Part shown: positions 29,621 through 38,033 of the stretch, one piece after another | Layout: each line of letters opens with the position of its first letter | Position numbering within the stretch: the first letter of the stretch is position 1 | Assembly (NCBI RefSeq): GCF_900188445.1 | Contig: NZ_FZOR01000060.1 | Span: forward strand, 1 to 42,990 | Length of the DNA stretch: 42,990 bases | Source of the DNA: Actinomadura meyerae | GTDB lineage: Bacteria; Actinomycetota; Actinomycetes; Streptosporangiales; Streptosporangiaceae | Direction: 5' to 3' | Position numbers and translations under genes: made by a program | Notes under the pieces: generated by a model | Seen by the model: only the letters and a program-made list of their open reading frames with translations | What the model was told of the DNA's origin: nothing | Database searches by the model: none

Positions 29621-30758
29621 GGTTGGCCTCCGGGCGGAGGGCGTTCCCGGCGAACCGGGCGGCGTGCAGGGGGCCGACGTCGGTGAACGGCGTCCGGCCG
29701 AGGTACAGGTCCCGGACGACCTCGCCGACCGCCGGGCCCTGCAGGAACCCGTGGCCGGAGAAGCCCGTCGCGTACAGGAACCGGGACACGCGCTCGTCCT
29801 CGCCGATGAGCGCGTTGTGGTCGGGGGTGACCTCGTAGAGGCCCGCCCATCCGCCGGTCAGCCCGGCGTCGAGGAGCCGCGGCGCACGGGCGCCGATCGC
29901 CGCGGTGAGGCGGGGCAGCCACGCGTCGGAGCGGCCGAGCCGGAACCCGGGCGCCTCCTCCGGGTCCGACATGCCGAGCATCAGCCCCGCGCCCTCGGCG
30001 TGGAAGTAGAACGAGGTGGCGAAGTCGATCGTCATCGGCACCGGGCGCGGCAGGCCGGGCATCGGCTCGGTGAACACGATCTGCCGCCGCAGCGGCTCCA
30101 CCGGCAGCGCGACGCCCGCCATCGCGCCGACCGCCGCCGACCAGGGCCCGGCCGCGCAGACGACCGCGGACGTCGCGATGCGGCCCCGCGACGTCTCCAC
30201 CGCCGTGATCGCGCCGCCGTCCGCCTCGATGCCGAGGACCTCGCAGTGCGTGCGGATCGCCGCGCCGTGCCGCCGCGCGCCGGTCGCGTAGCCGAGCACG
30301 ACCGACTCGGGGGTGCAGTGCCCGTCGTCGGGGGAGAACGCCGCGGCCAGCAGCCCGTCCGTACCGATCAGCGGGGACAGCCGGCGCGCCTCCGCGACCG
30401 TGATCATGCGGCTGGGCACGCCCAGCCGGTTCTGGAGGGCGACGCTCCGCTCGAACGAGGCGACGTCCTCCGGCCGCGACAGCAGGAACAGGTACCCGAC
30501 CCGGTGCAGCTCGATCTCCTGGCCGGGGCGCTCGCCGAACCGGGCGAACGCCTCCAGGCTGCGGGCGCCGAGCCGGATGTTCACCTCGTCGGAGAACTGC
30601 GCCCGCACCCCGCCCGCCGCCTTGCACGTCGAGCCGGAGCCCAGCTCGTCCCGCTCCACCAGGACCACGCCCCGCACCCCCGCCTCGGCGAGGTGGAACG
30701 CGATGCTCGTCCCCATCACGCCGCCGCCGATGACGACGACCTCCGCCTCGGTCTCCAC
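29613..30758 (-). CDS. FAD-dependent amine/amino-acid oxidoreductase (DAO family)
   Basis: 381 residues with an N-terminal dinucleotide fold VVVIGGGVMGTSIAFHL (GGGVMG at 11-16) ending at Glu36, then GSGSTCKAAGGVRAQFS near the flavin. Central and C-terminal blocks (CAAGPWSAAVG, GLYEVTPDHNALIGE, GFSGHGFLQGPAVGE) match the sarcosine oxidase / D-amino-acid dehydrogenase / pipecolate oxidase group. It oxidises a C-N bond of a secondary amine or amino acid. The GTG start is nine bases after the ALDH stop. Adjacency to an ALDH7-type enzyme resembles the Pseudomonas amaA-amaB pair for pipecolate, but that substrate is only an inference. Confidence 0.85.
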   Translation of the reverse strand: METEAEVVVIGGGVMGTSIAFHLAEAGVRGVVLVERDELGSGSTCKAAGGVRAQFSDEVNIRLGARSLEAFARFGERPGQEIELHRVGYLFLLSRPEDVASFERSVALQNRLGVPSRMITVAEARRLSPLIGTDGLLAAAFSPDDGHCTPESVVLGYATGARRHGAAIRTHCEVLGIEADGGAITAVETSRGRIATSAVVCAAGPWSAAVGAMAGVALPVEPLRRQIVFTEPMPGLPRPVPMTIDFATSFYFHAEGAGLMLGMSDPEEAPGFRLGRSDAWLPRLTAAIGARAPRLLDAGLTGGWAGLYEVTPDHNALIGEDERVSRFLYATGFSGHGFLQGPAVGEVVRDLYLGRTPFTDVGPLHAARFAGNALRPEANRV

Positions 30759-30767
30759 GCGCCGCCC

Positions 30768-32306
30768 CTAGAGCCGGAACCCGAGGTCGGGCTCGATCTG
30801 CGGGACGTCCATCTGCGCCTTCTGCAGCCGTCCGGAGTAGTCCCAGTTCATCGACTGCCAGCGGGTGAACTGGTCCAGCACCCAGGCGCCCGACTGGCGG
30901 CTGCCGTTGCCCGAGCGCCCGTTGCCGCCGAACGGCAGGTGCGCCTCCGCACCGGACGTGGAGTTGTTGACGCTCACCATCCCCGCCGAGATCCGCCGCC
31001 GGAACGCGAACGCCTTCGCCGGATCGGTCGTGTAGATGGACGCCGACAGGCCGTAGCCGGGCGCGTTCGCCAGCTCGATCGCCTCGTCCAGCGTGCGGTA
31101 GGATGCCACCCCGATGATCGGGCCGAAGGTCTCGTTCATGAACAGCTCGTCGCCCGGCCCGACCCCGTCCACGACCACCGGGTGGTAGTACAGGCCCGCG
31201 GCGGCGTCGCCGGTGAAGCCCGCGCGCGGGTTCGCCGCCGTGATCCGGCCGGTGCCGGTCGAGCCGTGCAGGGTGTGGCCGGGACCGATCCAGCCGAGGG
31301 TCTTCTCGAACCCGTCCGCGAACCGCTCGCTGATCAGCGGCCCGTACAGCACGTCGCCCGCCGGGTCGCCGACGGTCGCGGCCCGCACCGCCGCGTCCAG
31401 CAGCCGGACGAACTCGCCGTGCGCCGACTCGTGGACGATCGCCGTGCCGAGCGACGTGCAGCGCTGCCCCGCCGTCCCGAACCCGGAGAACAGCGCGCCC
31501 TCGACGGCGAGCGGGAGGTCCGCGTCCTCGGTGACGACCATCGGGTTCTTGCCGCCGAGCTCCAGGCACGGCGTCTGGAGGTGGCGCCCGCACAGCTCCC
31601 CGATCCGCGACCCGACCTCGGTGGAGCCGGTGAAGCCGACCTTGCCGACGAGCCCCTCGCCGAGCGCCCGCTCCAGCCCGGCGAACGTCTCCGGCCCGCC
31701 GGCGTACACGACGTTGAGGACGCCGTCCGGAAGCCCGGCGTGCGCCAGCAGCGCGGAGAACGCCTCGGCGCACGCCGCCGCGTACTCCGCGGGTTTCCAC
31801 ACGACCGTGTTCCCGCACAGCAGCGCCGGGACGATGTACCAGGACGGCACCGCGACCGGGAAGTTCCCGGCGGTCACGACGGCGACGACGCCGACCGGGT
31901 CGCGGAAGGTGAACAGCTGCTTGTCCGGCATCTCCGACGGGACGGTCTGACCGTACAGCCGCCGCCCCTCGCCGAGGAAGAACGCGCAGGTGTCGGCGAT
32001 CTCCTGGACCTCGCCGAGGGCCTCGGCGTACGGCTTGCCGACCTCGCGGACGACGACGCGGGCCAGCGCCGCCTTGTTCGCCTCGACCAGCCGGCCGAGC
32101 GCGGCGACCGCCTGCCCGCGCACGGGCGGCGGCACGTCCCGCCACGCGTCCTGAGCGGCGCGGGCGGCCCGGCAGGCGCACATGAAGTCGTCCGCGCCCG
32201 CCAGGGACACCTCGGCGACCGTCTCGGACGTGCGGGACGGGTCGGTGGAGCGGTACACGCGCGGGCCCGCCGGGATCCGGGCGCCGCCGATGAGGGAGGA
32301 GAGCAC
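30768..32306 (-). CDS. Aldehyde dehydrogenase, ALDH7 (aminoadipate semialdehyde)-like
   Basis: 512 residues. The active site shows Glu249 in CLELGGKNPMVVTEDADL and Cys283 in FGTAGQRCTSLGTAIVHES; the GTAGQRCT form is typical of ALDH7/piperideine-6-carboxylate dehydrogenase. NAD-site GFTGSTEVG and the C-terminal NSTSGAEAHLPFGGNGRSGNG are also visible. Such enzymes oxidise alpha-aminoadipate semialdehyde to alpha-aminoadipate in lysine breakdown. It is first in an operon with an FAD oxidase and an amino-acid dehydrogenase and divergent from the fused E1 gene. The start GTG has a weak ribosome site. Confidence 0.87.
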   Translation of the reverse strand: MLSSLIGGARIPAGPRVYRSTDPSRTSETVAEVSLAGADDFMCACRAARAAQDAWRDVPPPVRGQAVAALGRLVEANKAALARVVVREVGKPYAEALGEVQEIADTCAFFLGEGRRLYGQTVPSEMPDKQLFTFRDPVGVVAVVTAGNFPVAVPSWYIVPALLCGNTVVWKPAEYAAACAEAFSALLAHAGLPDGVLNVVYAGGPETFAGLERALGEGLVGKVGFTGSTEVGSRIGELCGRHLQTPCLELGGKNPMVVTEDADLPLAVEGALFSGFGTAGQRCTSLGTAIVHESAHGEFVRLLDAAVRAATVGDPAGDVLYGPLISERFADGFEKTLGWIGPGHTLHGSTGTGRITAANPRAGFTGDAAAGLYYHPVVVDGVGPGDELFMNETFGPIIGVASYRTLDEAIELANAPGYGLSASIYTTDPAKAFAFRRRISAGMVSVNNSTSGAEAHLPFGGNGRSGNGSRQSGAWVLDQFTRWQSMNWDYSGRLQKAQMDVPQIEPDLGFRL

Positions 32307-32362
32307 GGTTCCAGCCTGAACGGGCCGCCGAGCCGAGCCAAGATCGGACAGAGCGCGGCTTC

Positions 32363-32429
32363 CTTAACGCGAGCCCAAGCCCGGCTGAGCCTCCCGCCGC
32401 CCCGGGGCGTTAAGCGTTCCTTGGCCAAG
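32363..32429. promoter_or_regulatory. Paired operator-like sites between ALDH7 operon and E1 gene
   Basis: CTTAACGC (32363-32370) and its reverse complement GCGTTAAG (32407-32414) are 44 bases apart, about four helical turns. TTCCTT accompanies both (32360-32365 and 32417-32422). A perfect palindrome CTTGGCCAAG (32420-32429) follows. The 186-base gap 32307-32492 separates divergent catabolic genes and has no other gene-like content. The arrangement fits a regulator that loops or binds as a tetramer, such as LysR or Lrp types. Confidence 0.45.
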
Positions 32430-32492
32430 TCACAACCGGTCGGCGGTCTCGCGGGGCTGGGATAGCGGGCCGCCCCAGTCGATGCTCGACGC

Positions 32493-34625
32493 ATGCCCGA
32501 ACCCGCCGACGCGCACTTCCTGGAGGCGGCCGCGTCCCTGGCGCCGTCCCCGCCGTCCGGGGCGCTGACCGCGCCGGGCCCGCTGACCCCCGAGCGGTGC
32601 CTGGAGCTGTTCGACGCCCAGCTCGGCAGCCGCCACCTCGACCTGGCGGCCCGGCTGCTCCGGGCGCGCGGCCGCGGCTTCTACACGATCGGCTCGTCCG
32701 GCCACGAGGGCAACGCCGCGGTCGCCGCCGCGCTCCGCCCCGACGACCCCGCGCTGCTGCACTACCGCTCGGGCGCGTTCTTCCTGGAGCGCGCACGCCA
32801 GGTCCCCGGCCAGACGCCGCTCCGGGACGTGCTCCTGGGCCTGGTCGCCGCCGCCGAGGAGCCCATCGCGGGCGGGCGCCACAAGGTGTTCGGCAGCGGC
32901 CCGCTGAACGTCATCCCGCAGACGTCCACGATCGCCTCGCACCTCCCGCGCGCGCTCGGCCTGGCGTTCGCGATCGAACGCGCGGCCCGCCTCGGCCTGG
33001 CGACGCCGTGGCCGCGCGACGCCGTCGTCGTGTGCAGCTTCGGCGACGCCTCCGCCAACCACTCCACCGCGGCGGGCGCCGTCAACGCGGCCGTGAACTG
33101 CGCGTTCCAGGGGCTGCCCCTGCCGCTGCTGCTGGTGTGCGAGGACAACGGCCTCGGCATCAGCGTCCGGACGGCGCCCGGCTGGATCCACGCCGCCTAC
33201 GGCTCGCGCCCCGGCCTCGCCTACTTCCACGCGGACGGCTGCGACCTCGCCGACGCCTTCGCCGTCTCCGCGGAGGCCGCCGCCTGGGTGCGCGAGCACC
33301 GCCGTCCGGCGTTCCTGCACCTGCGCACCGTGCGGCTGATGGGCCACGCCGGATCCGACGCCGAGTCGGCCTACCGGACGCCCGCCGAACTGGCCGCCGA
33401 CCTCGACCGCGACCCCCTCCTCGGGACCGCGCGGCTGCTCGTGGACCTGGGAGCGGCGACGCCCGCCGGGATCACCGACCGCTACGAGGCCAAGCGCGCC
33501 GAGGTGGCGGCCCTGGCCGACGAGGTCGCCGACGCGCCGCGCCTCTCGTCCGCCGCCGAGGTCATGGCACCGCTCCGGTACACCCCCTCCCGGTGCGAGC
33601 GGGCCCCCGCGGGCGAACCGGTCACGGTGGCGCAGGCGATCAACCGGACGCTCGCCGCGCTGCTGGACGAGCGTCCGGGGATGGTCGTCTTCGGCGAGGA
33701 CGTGGCGCGCAAGGGCGGCGTCTACGGCGTCACCCGCGGGCTCCTGAAGCGGGCAGGGGCGGCGCGGGTGTTCGACACGATCCTGGACGAGCAGTCGGTC
33801 CTCGGCCTCGCGCTCGGCTTCGGGCTCGCCGGGATGCTGCCGGTGCCCGAGATCCAGTACCTCGCCTACCTGCACAACGCCGCCGACCAGATCCGCGGCG
33901 AGGCGGCGACGCTGCCGTTCTTCTCGTCCGGGCGGTACCGCAACCCGATGGTCGTGCGGATCGCCGGCTACGCCTACCAGAAGGGGTTCGGCGGCCACTT
34001 CCACAACGACAACGCGGTCGCCGCGCTCCGCGACGTCCCCGGGCTCGTGATCGCCTCGCCCGCCCGGCCCGACGACGCCGCCGGGATGCTGCGCGCCTGC
34101 GCCGACGCCGCCGAGCGGGACGGCCGGGTGTGCGCGGTGCTGGAGCCGATCGCCCTCTACCACGTCCGCGACCTGCACGAGGACGGCGACGGCGGCTGGC
34201 TTGCCCCCGCCGGCGGGACGGTTCCGGTCGGGCGGGCCCGCACCTACGGCGACGGCCGCGACCTCACCATCGCCACGTTCGGCAACGGCGTGCGGATGAG
34301 CCTGCGGGCCGCGCGGCGCCTCGCGGCACGGGGCGTCCGCTGCCGTGTCCTCGACCTGAGGTGGCTGGCCCCGCTGCCGGTCGCGGACCTGCTCCGCGAG
34401 GCGCGCGCCACCGGCGCCGTCCTGGTGGCGGACGAGACGCGCCGCACCGGCGGCGTGTCCGAGGGCGTCCTCGCGGCGCTCGCCGACGCCGGGTTCGCGG
34501 GGCGGGCGGCCCGGGTCGCGAGCGAGGACAGCTTCATCCCGCTCGGCGACGCCGCCGGCCGCGTCCTGCTGTCGGAGCGGGCGATCGAGGACGCGGCCGA
34601 GGCGCTCGTCAGGTCGGCTCGATGA
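32493..34625 (+). CDS. Fused E1 alpha-beta subunit of a 2-oxoacid dehydrogenase
   Basis: 710 residues combining both E1 halves in one chain. The alpha part (about 30-340) has GSSGHEGNAAVAAAL, the TPP motif starting GDASANHSTAAG (184-195; Gly-Asp-Ala instead of the usual Gly-Asp-Gly) and ending at Asn219 in CEDNGLGIS, and YRTPAEL. The beta part (about 375-700) has VVFGEDVARKGGVYGVTRGL (in one 20-residue block), RVFDTILDEQSVLG and EIQYLAYLHNAADQIRGE. E1 decarboxylates a 2-oxoacid, such as a branched-chain one, and loads an E2 lipoyl arm. No E2 or E3 gene lies nearby. The last 17 bases overlap livF on the other strand. Confidence 0.88.
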   Translation: MPEPADAHFLEAAASLAPSPPSGALTAPGPLTPERCLELFDAQLGSRHLDLAARLLRARGRGFYTIGSSGHEGNAAVAAALRPDDPALLHYRSGAFFLERARQVPGQTPLRDVLLGLVAAAEEPIAGGRHKVFGSGPLNVIPQTSTIASHLPRALGLAFAIERAARLGLATPWPRDAVVVCSFGDASANHSTAAGAVNAAVNCAFQGLPLPLLLVCEDNGLGISVRTAPGWIHAAYGSRPGLAYFHADGCDLADAFAVSAEAAAWVREHRRPAFLHLRTVRLMGHAGSDAESAYRTPAELAADLDRDPLLGTARLLVDLGAATPAGITDRYEAKRAEVAALADEVADAPRLSSAAEVMAPLRYTPSRCERAPAGEPVTVAQAINRTLAALLDERPGMVVFGEDVARKGGVYGVTRGLLKRAGAARVFDTILDEQSVLGLALGFGLAGMLPVPEIQYLAYLHNAADQIRGEAATLPFFSSGRYRNPMVVRIAGYAYQKGFGGHFHNDNAVAALRDVPGLVIASPARPDDAAGMLRACADAAERDGRVCAVLEPIALYHVRDLHEDGDGGWLAPAGGTVPVGRARTYGDGRDLTIATFGNGVRMSLRAARRLAARGVRCRVLDLRWLAPLPVADLLREARATGAVLVADETRRTGGVSEGVLAALADAGFAGRAARVASEDSFIPLGDAAGRVLLSERAIEDAAEALVRSAR

Positions 34626-35343
34626 CCGGGTCGCCGCCGAGGTAGGCGGCCTTCACCCGGTCGTCGCGCGCGAGCGCCGCCGCCGGGCCGTCCAGGACGA
34701 CCCGGCCCGTCTCCAGGACGTACGCGCGGTCGGCGAGCCGCAGCGTCTGGTGCGCGTTCTGCTCCACGATGAGGACCGTGGCGCCCTGGTCGCGGATGTC
34801 CCGGACGACGCGCAGCACCTGCTGCGCCGTCTGCGGCGCCAGGCCCATCGTCGGCTCGTCCAGGGCCAGCAGCCGGGGCCGCAGCATCAGCGCCCGGCCG
34901 ATCGCGAGCATCTGCTGCTCGCCGCCCGACAGCAGCCCGGCGAGCTGCCCGCGCCGCTCGCCGAGCCGGGGGAACATCGCGTACACCTCCCCCCGGCGGG
35001 CCGCGACCGCCGCCCGGTCGCGGCGCCGCAGGTAGCCGCCGAGCAGCAGGTTCTCCGCGACGCTCAGCGCCGGGAACACCCGCCTGCCCTCCGGGACGTG
35101 CCCGAGCCCCGCCGCGACGATCCGGTGCGCGGCGAGCCGGGTGATGTCGCGCCCGCCGAACTCGACGCGCCCCGACCGGGCCCGGTGCAGGCCGGTGACC
35201 GTGCGCAGCGCGGTGGTCTTCCCGGCGCCGTTGCTGCCGAGCAGCGCGACGATCTCGCCCTCGCCGACCTCGAACGAGACGCCCGCCAGCGCCTCCACCG
35301 CCCCGTACCGGGCGTGCAGGCCGCTCACCCGCAGCAGCGTCAT
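34609..35343 (-). CDS. livF: Branched-chain amino acid type ABC transporter ATPase LivF
   Basis: 244 residues, peripheral ATPase of a HAAT-family importer. Walker A GSNGAGKT, the HVPEGRRVFPALSV Q-loop region typical of LivF, signature LSGGEQQMLAIGRAL, Walker B LLALDEPTMGL, and the switch His in VEQNAHQ are all visible. It overlaps the preceding fused permease-ATPase by four bases (ATGA) and closes the five-component transporter operon. Its end overlaps the convergent E1 gene by 17 bases. Confidence 0.93.
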   Translation of the reverse strand: MTLLRVSGLHARYGAVEALAGVSFEVGEGEIVALLGSNGAGKTTALRTVTGLHRARSGRVEFGGRDITRLAAHRIVAAGLGHVPEGRRVFPALSVAENLLLGGYLRRRDRAAVAARRGEVYAMFPRLGERRGQLAGLLSGGEQQMLAIGRALMLRPRLLALDEPTMGLAPQTAQQVLRVVRDIRDQGATVLIVEQNAHQTLRLADRAYVLETGRVVLDGPAAALARDDRVKAAYLGGDPVIEPT

Positions 35344-37124
35344 CGCAGCACCTCCGTGACGAGGCCCGTCTCCGGGTCGTCCGGGACGCCGAGGTAGGCG
35401 GCGACGACCCGCGGGTCCGCGCGGATCTCGGCGGGCGGCCCCGCGGCGATGGCCCGGCCGTTCTCCAGCACGGTCACCCGGTCGGAGATCGACATGACCA
35501 GCGCGACGTCGTGCTCGATCAGCACGACCGCGGTACCGAGCGCGCCGATGCGGGCGATCAGCTCCATCAGCGCCCGCTTCTCGGTGGGGTTCGCGCCCGC
35601 CGCCGGCTCGTCCAGCAGCAGCACGCGGGGCTCGGCGGCGAGCGCCCGCGCGATCTCCAGCCGCCGCCGGCCGCCGTAGGGGAGCCCGCCCGCCGGGCGG
35701 TCGGCCTCCTCCAGCAGGCCGGTGAACTCCAGGCAGCGCCGCACCGCCTCCAGGTCGGCGCGGGACGGCGGCCGCAGCAGGCCCCGGTCGCGGGCGAACC
35801 GGCCGATCAGGACGTTCTCGGCGACCGTCATCTCCTCGAACAGCCGGATGCTCTGGAACGTCCGGGCGAGCCCGGCGGCGGCGACCCGGTGCGGGGGCAG
35901 CCCGCGCACGCTCCGCCCGGCCAGCACCACCGACCCGGCGGACGGCCGGATCATCCCGGTGACGCAGTTGAACGCCGTCGTCTTCCCCGCGCCGTTCGGG
36001 CCGATCACGCTCACCACCTGCCCGGCGCCCGCGCGGAGCGCGAGCCCCTCCAGGGCCGTGACGCCGCCGAACGCCCGGGACAGGCCGTCCACCTCCAGCA
36101 GCGTCCCGGACGCGGCGGGCGGCGGCTGCGGCGCCGGGCCCGCCTCCGCCGGGAGCCGCAGCCGGCGCGGCCGGTACGGCCACACCCCCTGCGGCCGCAG
36201 GATCACGATCGCGATGAGCAGCAGCGCGAAGAACAGCCCCCGGTACTCCTGGACGGTCCGCAGCGCCTCCGGCAGCGCGACGATCACGACCGCGCCGACC
36301 ATGACGCCGGGCCGGCTGCCCATCCCGCCGATGATCACCACGAGCAGGATCATCAGCGAGGTCAGGAACGTGAAGCTGGACGGGTCGACGGTGCCGAGCT
36401 GCGCGGCGTTCAGCGGGCCCGCCACGGCCCCGGTCATCGCGCCGAGCACGTAGGCGAGCAGCTTCACCCGCCGGGCCGGGACGCCGACCGCCTCGGCGGC
36501 GGTGTCGTCGGCCCGGATCGCCCGCCACGCGTACGCCAGCCGCGTCCGCGCCAGCAGCGCCGTCGCGGCCAGCACCGCGGTGAAGAACGCGAGGGCCAGG
36601 TAGAAGAAGTCCCGCGGCACGACGATCTCCCGGCCGCCGAGCGCCACCGGCGGGATGCCGGTCAGCCCGTTCGGGCCGCCGGTGACCTCCAGGTTCACCA
36701 CCGTGATCCGGATGATCTCGCCGAAGCCGAGCGTGACGATCGCGAGGTAGTCGCTGCGCAGCCGCAGCGTCGGATAGCCGATCACCACCCCGGCGGCCGC
36801 GGCGGCGGCGATGGCGGCGGGCAGCGTCGGCCAGAAGTCCCACTCCAGCTTCAGCATCAGCAGCCCGGCCGTGTAGGCGCCGATCGCGAAGAACGCCGCG
36901 AACCCCAGGTCGAGCAGCCCGGCGTACCCGACGACGATGTTGATGCCGAGCCCGAGGATCGCGTAGATCAGGATCGTGCCGACGACGGTCAGCGCGTAGT
37001 CGTCGAGGACCAGGCCGGCGGCGAGCGCCGCCGCGATCAGCAGCGGCCAGCCGCCGTACCGGGCCCACCCCTCGTACCGGGCAGACACTCCGAACCGGGC
37101 CCGCACGCCCGCGCGGCGCCTCAC
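35340..37124 (-). CDS. Fused permease-ATPase LivM-LivG
   Basis: 594 residues in one frame. Residues about 25-312 are a LivM permease with roughly ten membrane segments and the family's DLGFAAFFAIGAYTAGLL, GYPTLRLRSDYLAIVTLGFG and GPNGLTGIP. A linker rich in Pro/Ala (about 315-340) joins the LivG ATPase: Walker A GPNGAGKT (375-382), ARTFQSIRLFEEMTVAENV, signature region LPYGGRRRLEIARAL and Walker B VLLLDEPAAGANP (501-513), then the switch His in LIEHDV. The GTG at 37124 overlaps the livH stop by four bases; a GTG at 37106 is an alternative. Usually these are two proteins. Confidence 0.92.
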   Translation of the reverse strand: MRRRAGVRARFGVSARYEGWARYGGWPLLIAAALAAGLVLDDYALTVVGTILIYAILGLGINIVVGYAGLLDLGFAAFFAIGAYTAGLLMLKLEWDFWPTLPAAIAAAAAAGVVIGYPTLRLRSDYLAIVTLGFGEIIRITVVNLEVTGGPNGLTGIPPVALGGREIVVPRDFFYLALAFFTAVLAATALLARTRLAYAWRAIRADDTAAEAVGVPARRVKLLAYVLGAMTGAVAGPLNAAQLGTVDPSSFTFLTSLMILLVVIIGGMGSRPGVMVGAVVIVALPEALRTVQEYRGLFFALLLIAIVILRPQGVWPYRPRRLRLPAEAGPAPQPPPAASGTLLEVDGLSRAFGGVTALEGLALRAGAGQVVSVIGPNGAGKTTAFNCVTGMIRPSAGSVVLAGRSVRGLPPHRVAAAGLARTFQSIRLFEEMTVAENVLIGRFARDRGLLRPPSRADLEAVRRCLEFTGLLEEADRPAGGLPYGGRRRLEIARALAAEPRVLLLDEPAAGANPTEKRALMELIARIGALGTAVVLIEHDVALVMSISDRVTVLENGRAIAAGPPAEIRADPRVVAAYLGVPDDPETGLVTEVLR

Positions 37125-38020
37125 GCGCGCTCCACGACGCGCTCGCCGAACAGGCCGGTCGGTCTCAGCGCCAGCACCGCGATGAGCAGGCCGAAGATGA
37201 TGACGTCCGTCCAGCGGGACGAGACGTACCCGGCGGAGAACGACTGGACGAGCCCGATCGCGACGCCCGCGACCATCGTCCCCGGCAGGTTGCCGATGCC
37301 GCCGAGCACGGCGGCGGTGAACGCGCGCAGCCCGATGAGGAACCCCATCCCGAAGCTGATCTGCACGTAGTAGAGCCCGTACATGACGCCCGCCGCCCCC
37401 GCGAGCAGCGACCCCACGAAGAACGTGGCGAGGATGAGCCGCTCGACGTTGATGCCCTGGAGCCGGGCCGCGTCGCGGTCCATCGCGAGGGCGCGCATCG
37501 CCGTCCCGGTCACGGTCCGGGTGACGAACAGCCACAGCGCCGCCATCAGCGCCAGCGACAGCAGGACGAGCGCGAGCTGGCCGTAGGTGACGCGGACGGC
37601 GCCGCTGAATATCTGCCCGCCGTCCAGCGCGTTCGGGTAGGACTTGAACCGGGCGTGGGTCAGCACCTTGACGCCCTCCTCCAGTGCCAGCGACACCCCG
37701 ATCGCGGCGATCAGCAGCGCCAGCCGCGGCGAGGACAGCAGCGGGACGTAGGCGGCCCTGGCGATCCCGGTGCCGACGACGCCGGTGGTCAGCGCGCCGA
37801 CCGCGACGGCGGCGAGCACGGCGGGCAGCGCCATCCCGCCGGTCGCCCCGAGGGTGGTCAGCGTCCCGAACCCGGCGAACGCCCCGATCATGAACACGTC
37901 GCCGTGCGCGAAGTTGATCAGCCGGACCACCCCGTAGATCATCGAGTAGCCGAGCGCGATCAGCGCGAGGAACGCCCCGATCGTCAGCCCGTTCACCAGG
38001 TACTGGACGAACTCGCTCAT
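37121..38020 (-). CDS. livH: Branched-chain amino acid type ABC permease LivH
   Basis: 299 residues with about eight hydrophobic helices. The start MSEFVQYLVNGLTIGAF and then GYSMIYGVVRLINFAHGD are diagnostic of LivH. GMGFLIGLRAFTAAVLGGIG is the conserved cytoplasmic loop near the C-terminus. It pairs with the LivM half of the downstream fusion to form the membrane channel. It lies 13 bases after livK and overlaps the fusion start by four bases. Confidence 0.93.
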   Translation of the reverse strand: MSEFVQYLVNGLTIGAFLALIALGYSMIYGVVRLINFAHGDVFMIGAFAGFGTLTTLGATGGMALPAVLAAVAVGALTTGVVGTGIARAAYVPLLSSPRLALLIAAIGVSLALEEGVKVLTHARFKSYPNALDGGQIFSGAVRVTYGQLALVLLSLALMAALWLFVTRTVTGTAMRALAMDRDAARLQGINVERLILATFFVGSLLAGAAGVMYGLYYVQISFGMGFLIGLRAFTAAVLGGIGNLPGTMVAGVAIGLVQSFSAGYVSSRWTDVIIFGLLIAVLALRPTGLFGERVVERA

Positions 38021-38033
38021 GGCCGGGGCCTCG

